Below, piece after piece: positions 59,586-64,000 of a DNA stretch of 64,000 nt. Position numbers and translations under genes: made by a program. The stretch is from Ciona savignyi. Lineage: Eukaryota > Chordata > Ascidiacea > Phlebobranchia > Cionidae. Under the pieces are notes generated by a model, which saw only the letters and a program-made list of their open reading frames with translations, did not search any database and was not told the origin of the DNA. Position 1 is the stretch's first letter. Every line of letters starts with the position of its first letter. The stretch covers positions 151,540 through 215,539 of the forward strand of contig CH000960.1 in the NCBI GenBank assembly GCA_000149265.1, read 5' to 3'.

Positions 59586-61050
59586 GATTGTTTGTTTAAA
59601 TTATACAAATATTAAACTTAACCTGCAATGCAATGTTTTATAATATGGACGCAGGGCATACCTATCACCATCTCTTAGTAAGTAACTGCCATCATCATAA
59701 TGCATCTAATATAGTCATCATACGCGCAAGCACGCGGATATTAACGGGAAAGCTAAAGACGAACTCTCAATCACCTTACTTTTCGAGTTAAGTTTCCAAC
59801 CCATGATGGGCACGTCACAAAAGAACGTTTGAATATAGAAATCTTTATATGAATCGGTTGAGCTAACTCTTTGTTTACACGAACATTCTATATCGGGGAG
59901 ATTTTATTATTATTTTGTCCCACAAAGATCGTTTTTTTAATAAAATCGGTTTATCAATCGGTCGCGTTAACCTTCGGCAACACAAACATTGGATTTCGGG
60001 GAAGTATGACGTCACCAAACGTGTACAGTGATCTCTCTCCAGTCCGACTGATGGCCATAGAGGTACGAATAACCAACCACACAATATAGTTGGGTCATGC
60101 AACGTATGGTGAAACCCCACCAACTCTTTTTTGTTCGCATTGAAAATCATTATCGATTTGTGTTGTGTTTCGGCTGAAAAGAATGCAGTTATTTTCATTA
60201 TATTTCAACATTTTTGGTGGAAAGGAATCGCACCAAATAACCAGACTAACTGGTCAGACGATATCTGATTGAAAGAACAGACGTTACACACTTTGCATAA
60301 AATATACTAAGGGTGATGAGGTAGCTAGGTAACCCGATCGTTTCTGCATGCAGAATAATATATCGGGCACTCAACATGGGTTTTAAAAATATGGTTCACA
60401 CGTGATTGACGCTTTCTTGTGAATATAGGGTTTTGGTCTAAGACCACCAACTTACGTTTAACGCACCAATTCGAAAGCAAATAATAAGAAATTGTATTTC
60501 CGTAAATCACTATAACGCTTCAATATGATTGTTCCACACCAATTCCCGCCTAAACCATAGAAAACATAATAATAATATGAGTTTTCTATTCAGTTCATTT
60601 TGAAACGGAAGCGAAAACCAGCAGTTTTCCTGACCTCTCTGTGACGTGTTATTGGACCAATTGTTCCACGGTGTTGCTCGTATTTATAAACAAGACCTTC
60701 TATGACGCGACACTCATTGTACTAAGCCCGAACCCGGGTTATATTTAGACACAGTTTACCTGGAATTGAGTTAAATGTGCAAATCACTTCCCCTGCTACA
60801 AGGTGGGCCATCGTTTGTTGGTATAGCATCATAGGGGCCAACCACAAACCGACTATAGGTTTAACATCAGCGTCTGTATGTTTGGTCATTTGTTATTGTA
60901 TTTTAAGCGAGTGTTTATAATTATTGTTTTTATTAAAGCAAAATCCAAGAAAACTAATTTCTTTTATGTAAACAATTTTATTGCCAAGCCAATACAAAGA
61001 CAAGCTGGGCTCGATACTAAGACAGTGTTGTATGTAAGTCTTCATATGGC
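59586..61050. repeat. Lectin module D tail
   Basis: Matches module C tail 36057-37559, including TGACGTCA at 60006 and the CCAAT/TATA pair (60651-60690). The tRNA-like A-box head present at the right end of module C is replaced here by other sequence after about 61045. No gene. Confidence 0.6.
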
Positions 61051-61671
61051 TGCATACTATGCGCTAATCATACCAAACCATGTCCCATACTATGGGCTAA
61101 TCCGTAACGAATCGGGTGAAATAACATATCGATACCTGCGTTATTTAAAATTTGAATTAAATAGAGTAGTTTTGGGTAAAAGTATGTTGACTTTACGCAA
61201 GCATTACAAATTTAATTATTTTTGTATCCTATGACTCCAAATTTATTCTTTTTCGCAATAGGAATGTCTAATAATAGGTAACACGCACTTAAAATGGTGC
61301 ACGACGAACACCAACAGGTCTTATCGGGGCAGCTCTGGATTTGCCCATTACAAATTTGTGGGGCCAGGGGTTTTTCACGCTCCAAATTTTGGTCGGCACC
61401 AGGTCCCAGGATCCGCTGCCGTCTATATCTGGTACATACAATTCCGTTCCGACTCCATTGTAGGGAGCCGTTGCAGGTCGCTGCCTATTTTGCTAGATTG
61501 TTCCTTGTAGGCATCCAGGTAAGCCGGTTACAACACCTGATGCGATCTGCGATTTCCTACGCGCTATCTCGACTCTCGGAGGTGCGCTAATTACTTGAGG
61601 TTTTCTGCGTAAACGACTCTTTGACTTCTGTGGTTCATCTATCAACTCCTCAGTCGTTTTATAACATCAAT
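61051..61671. other. Intergenic, possible retroelement remnant
   Basis: 61135-61305 is related to 1280-1390 and 3190-3246. 61306-61671 has a higher GC content. It may be the internal flank of the LTR-like piece that follows, but no family motif was recognised. Confidence 0.3.
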
Positions 61672-61908
61672 TGTATTAAGCAATTGAGGCGATTAACTTA
61701 GTACCAATTACGAGATGCGTCCAGCCTCTCTCTCTAGTCTAGGATATCTCCGTTAGGAGCCTTTTCTCCTGGAGCCAAAGTGAAACAAACTTATATAGAC
61801 AAGGTTATTCGTCAGCTGCGGTAATAATAGTTCAGTGATGACGCAATGTCAGTGCAGATGTCGTCTGCGGCCACCATAAACCTTATGTAAACATATGAGG
61901 TCGCTACA
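61672..61908 (-). mobile_element. Candidate LTR piece
   Basis: On the minus strand it starts TGTAGCGACC and ends TTAATACA, with a TATATAAG box inside. Its length and ends look like an LTR, but no partner LTR, primer site or target duplication was found. It is a fossil if real. Confidence 0.3.
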
Positions 61909-62694
61909 CCATGTACCCACATGGCGTGGAACTCAACTCGTCTGGCAGCGGAACCTCCACTAAACAAACAAACTGGACAACTCGTACTCGTATTCTTTAT
62001 TAAGTTGTATCTCTATGTAACTTTGTATGTAATCGCACAACGCTTTATAAAGCAAAGAATGACGTAGATTGAAAACAACTGCTTTAGGTGTCAATGGCGT
62101 CATATAAAGCAACTTGGTAAGGTTAAACCCCCCACTCTCTAACATTGGAACTGTGGTAAATATATGGTTCGATTTGTGGATCGTATTCGTTTTTACACAA
62201 TTTTACTTGTACTACGTGTTTTAATAGTGAAAAACTATTTGCGTCGTAGTTTACGACCCAATACATTAAGTTTAGTTGGTGCAATGTCCGCTGTTTTTAT
62301 TATAAACGCGACCCATTTCACATAGTTAAAATAGATGTCTACACCACATCTGTCCTCGTAACCTATATTTATTTGGTATATATTGTCGTGATTTTATGAA
62401 CCAAAACAATCAGCAGAGGGTTGAACTCTTGGCCAAGCGACGAGCAGCCAAATGCAACTGCCTCTACCACAGTAATCCCCGAACAAGAAAAATAAGGAAA
62501 AACCATGGGTGCTATAGAACTATGCTACTAGTTTGAGCATTTTTCCACATATCTACATGATTTTACCAAATCATCCACATAAAAAGTATCTTCATACCGT
62601 CTAAGTGGTTACACAAAGCGGCTCCCCCCTCAGTACTGGGTCGCGCTTGCACACTTTTACTCAAGTCTTAAATAACATCAAATTTAACTAGTTA
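61909..62694. other. Intergenic, nothing recognised
   Basis: No gene or clear repeat seen. Confidence 0.4.
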
Positions 62695-64000
62695 ATTATG
62701 GGTCTCATTTGAAAAAAAATGGGACACATATTGTTTTTGTCCGTTTTTTTGTTAAAAGTTTGACAGGCATGGAATGTCGCCCCGACATCCACCAAATGGA
62801 ATAATGGAATCGTAATTGAACTTAGTCATTCGTTAGACAACATGAATTAGATATGCAAAAACCAAAAATTTTGGTGATAACAGAAGGAATCATGGAATCG
62901 CAATGAGACCGCCATTTGTTAGACAACATGGTCTAGATGAACAGAAACTAAAATTTTGGGTAATAAATCCAGGGGAATTCCCCTGGGACGTTACAAACCA
63001 AAACGGTATTTTTTTCTAAAAAATTTGACTTTTTTGGGCATAGCGCTTGAACGGATGTTACAATTTAAATCAGATTTTTTGGAATATAAGTGCATTAGGC
63101 ACCGATTTAACAGTTAAACGAAATAAAAAAAATACCTAGGGAAATACCCTAAAAAATTAGATTTTGTTCTCAAATCATGATTATGACAGTCATGCCATAT
63201 CGCTACGACATCTACCAGAAGGACTAATGAAATCGCAATAAAAATTTAACATTTTTTAGACAACATGGTATAGATATGCAAAAAACCCAAATTTTTGGTG
63301 ATAAAATCAGGGGAATTCCCCTGGGGCGTTAAAAAACAAAACAGTATTTTTTTCTAAAGAATTAGCTTTTTGGGGGCATAGCGCTTGAACGGCCGCTCTA
63401 ATTTGAATCAGATTTTCCGGAATGTAAGTGCATTAGTCACTGATTTAACACAAAAAAGTACTAAGGGAAATACCCTAAAAATAAGATTTTGTTCTCAAAT
63501 CATGATTGTGACAAGCATGCCATGTCGCCCCGACATCTACCAAAAGGAGTAATGAAATTGCAATGAAAATTTAACATTTGTAAGAGAACATAATCTAGAT
63601 ACGAAGAAACCCAAATTTTGGGTAAAGAATCATGGGGAATTCCCCTAAGACGTTAAAATCCAAAAGGTTTTTTCCAATAAATTAGCTTTTTGGGACATAT
63701 AGAGCTTGAACGGCTGCTCTAATTTTGATCAGATTTGGCGAAATGTTGGACTATTAGTCACTTTGTGTCAATTTAAAGAAAGAAAACATTTACTTAGGGT
63801 AATTACGTTAAAAACGACGATATGTTCCTGAATTATGATTGTGACAGGTATGCCATATTGCACTGACATCTCCAACAAGGAGTCTACAAAACAGATTAAA
63901 ACTTTAAGAATTGTTACGTAACATGACCCACATATGTAAAAACAGAAACTTATCTACTAAACCTAGGGGAATTCCCTGAAACCATGAAAAACTAAATCGG
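62695..64000 (-). repeat. ~335-bp satellite, ~3.5 units, continues past the window
   Basis: Palindromic GGGAATTCCC cores at about 62972, 63311, 63635 and 63966 give a period of about 325-340 bp. It starts with the same 'atgggtctcatttg' end as the element at 19441. It is in the opposite orientation to 1985-2830 and 7780-8830. Confidence 0.85.

Noticed and set aside
60878-61234. 118-codon frame as a gene
   Set aside because: It crosses the module tail and a tRNA-like repeat. No motif or intact counterpart was found in module C.
61294-61590. 98-codon + strand frame near the candidate LTR
   Set aside because: No recognisable domain; the adjacent LTR-like piece points to the other strand.

Overview
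This looks like eukaryotic, metazoan genomic DNA, most likely from an ascidian tunicate (Ciona-like). It is AT-rich with short introns of roughly 200-500 bp and GT-AG borders. It carries THAP/P-element transposons, Tx1/L1-like LINEs, Ty3/gypsy and BEL/Pao fossils and tRNA-derived SINEs. The species call is an inference, not a match. There is no sign of bacterial gene organisation and no CRISPR array. Most long open frames come from tandem repeats whose unit happens to lack stops.

The host genes are a family of four paralogous, minus-strand, four-exon genes for a secreted C-type-lectin-like protein: LecA 4287-6017, LecB 17230-18785, LecC 34498-36056 and LecD 57946-59585. Each sits in a repeated module holding a (GTCGTCCGTT)n minisatellite (A, C, D), a leader, the lectin gene and a tail. 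LecC and LecD splice into intact 248-residue proteins. LecA and LecB have different frameshifts in the same exon 2, which is a symmetrical phase 1-1 exon. Skipping it would keep a short secreted CTLD in frame. Exons of different copies have different closest relatives, which suggests gene conversion, and differences cluster in two stretches of the CTLD.

Layout: 1-3246 dispersed repeats, a BEL/Pao scrap and ~330-bp satellite. 3247-6240 module A. 6240-7250 LINE 3' fragment. 7485-8910 satellite-bearing element. 10431-11438 54-bp array with tRNA-T-arm/B-box units and an assembly gap. 12160-19440 module B, with a Ty3/gypsy element at 12548-16633. 19440-20290 satellite in the opposite orientation. 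20297-27720 segmental duplication copy 1 (BEL/Pao scrap, LINE tail, THAP/P-element transposase), with the transposase running on to 28388. 28762-30252 inverted P-element tail and BEL/Pao fossil. 31606-32586 32-bp array. 32590-37559 module C with a solo LTR. 37760-45534 a Tx1/L1-like LINE between two ~1-kb direct repeats. 45770-54584 segmental duplication copy 2, containing a 28-bp array and cut off inside the transposase by the 2.1-kb 10-bp array. 54585-61050 module D. 61672-61908 LTR-like piece. 62695-64000 satellite.

The most interesting signal is the expanding, diversifying lectin array, tied to CpG-dense minisatellites and rebuilt by repeated duplication. It fits a fast-evolving recognition (immune or self/non-self) gene family, but that function is only inferred.
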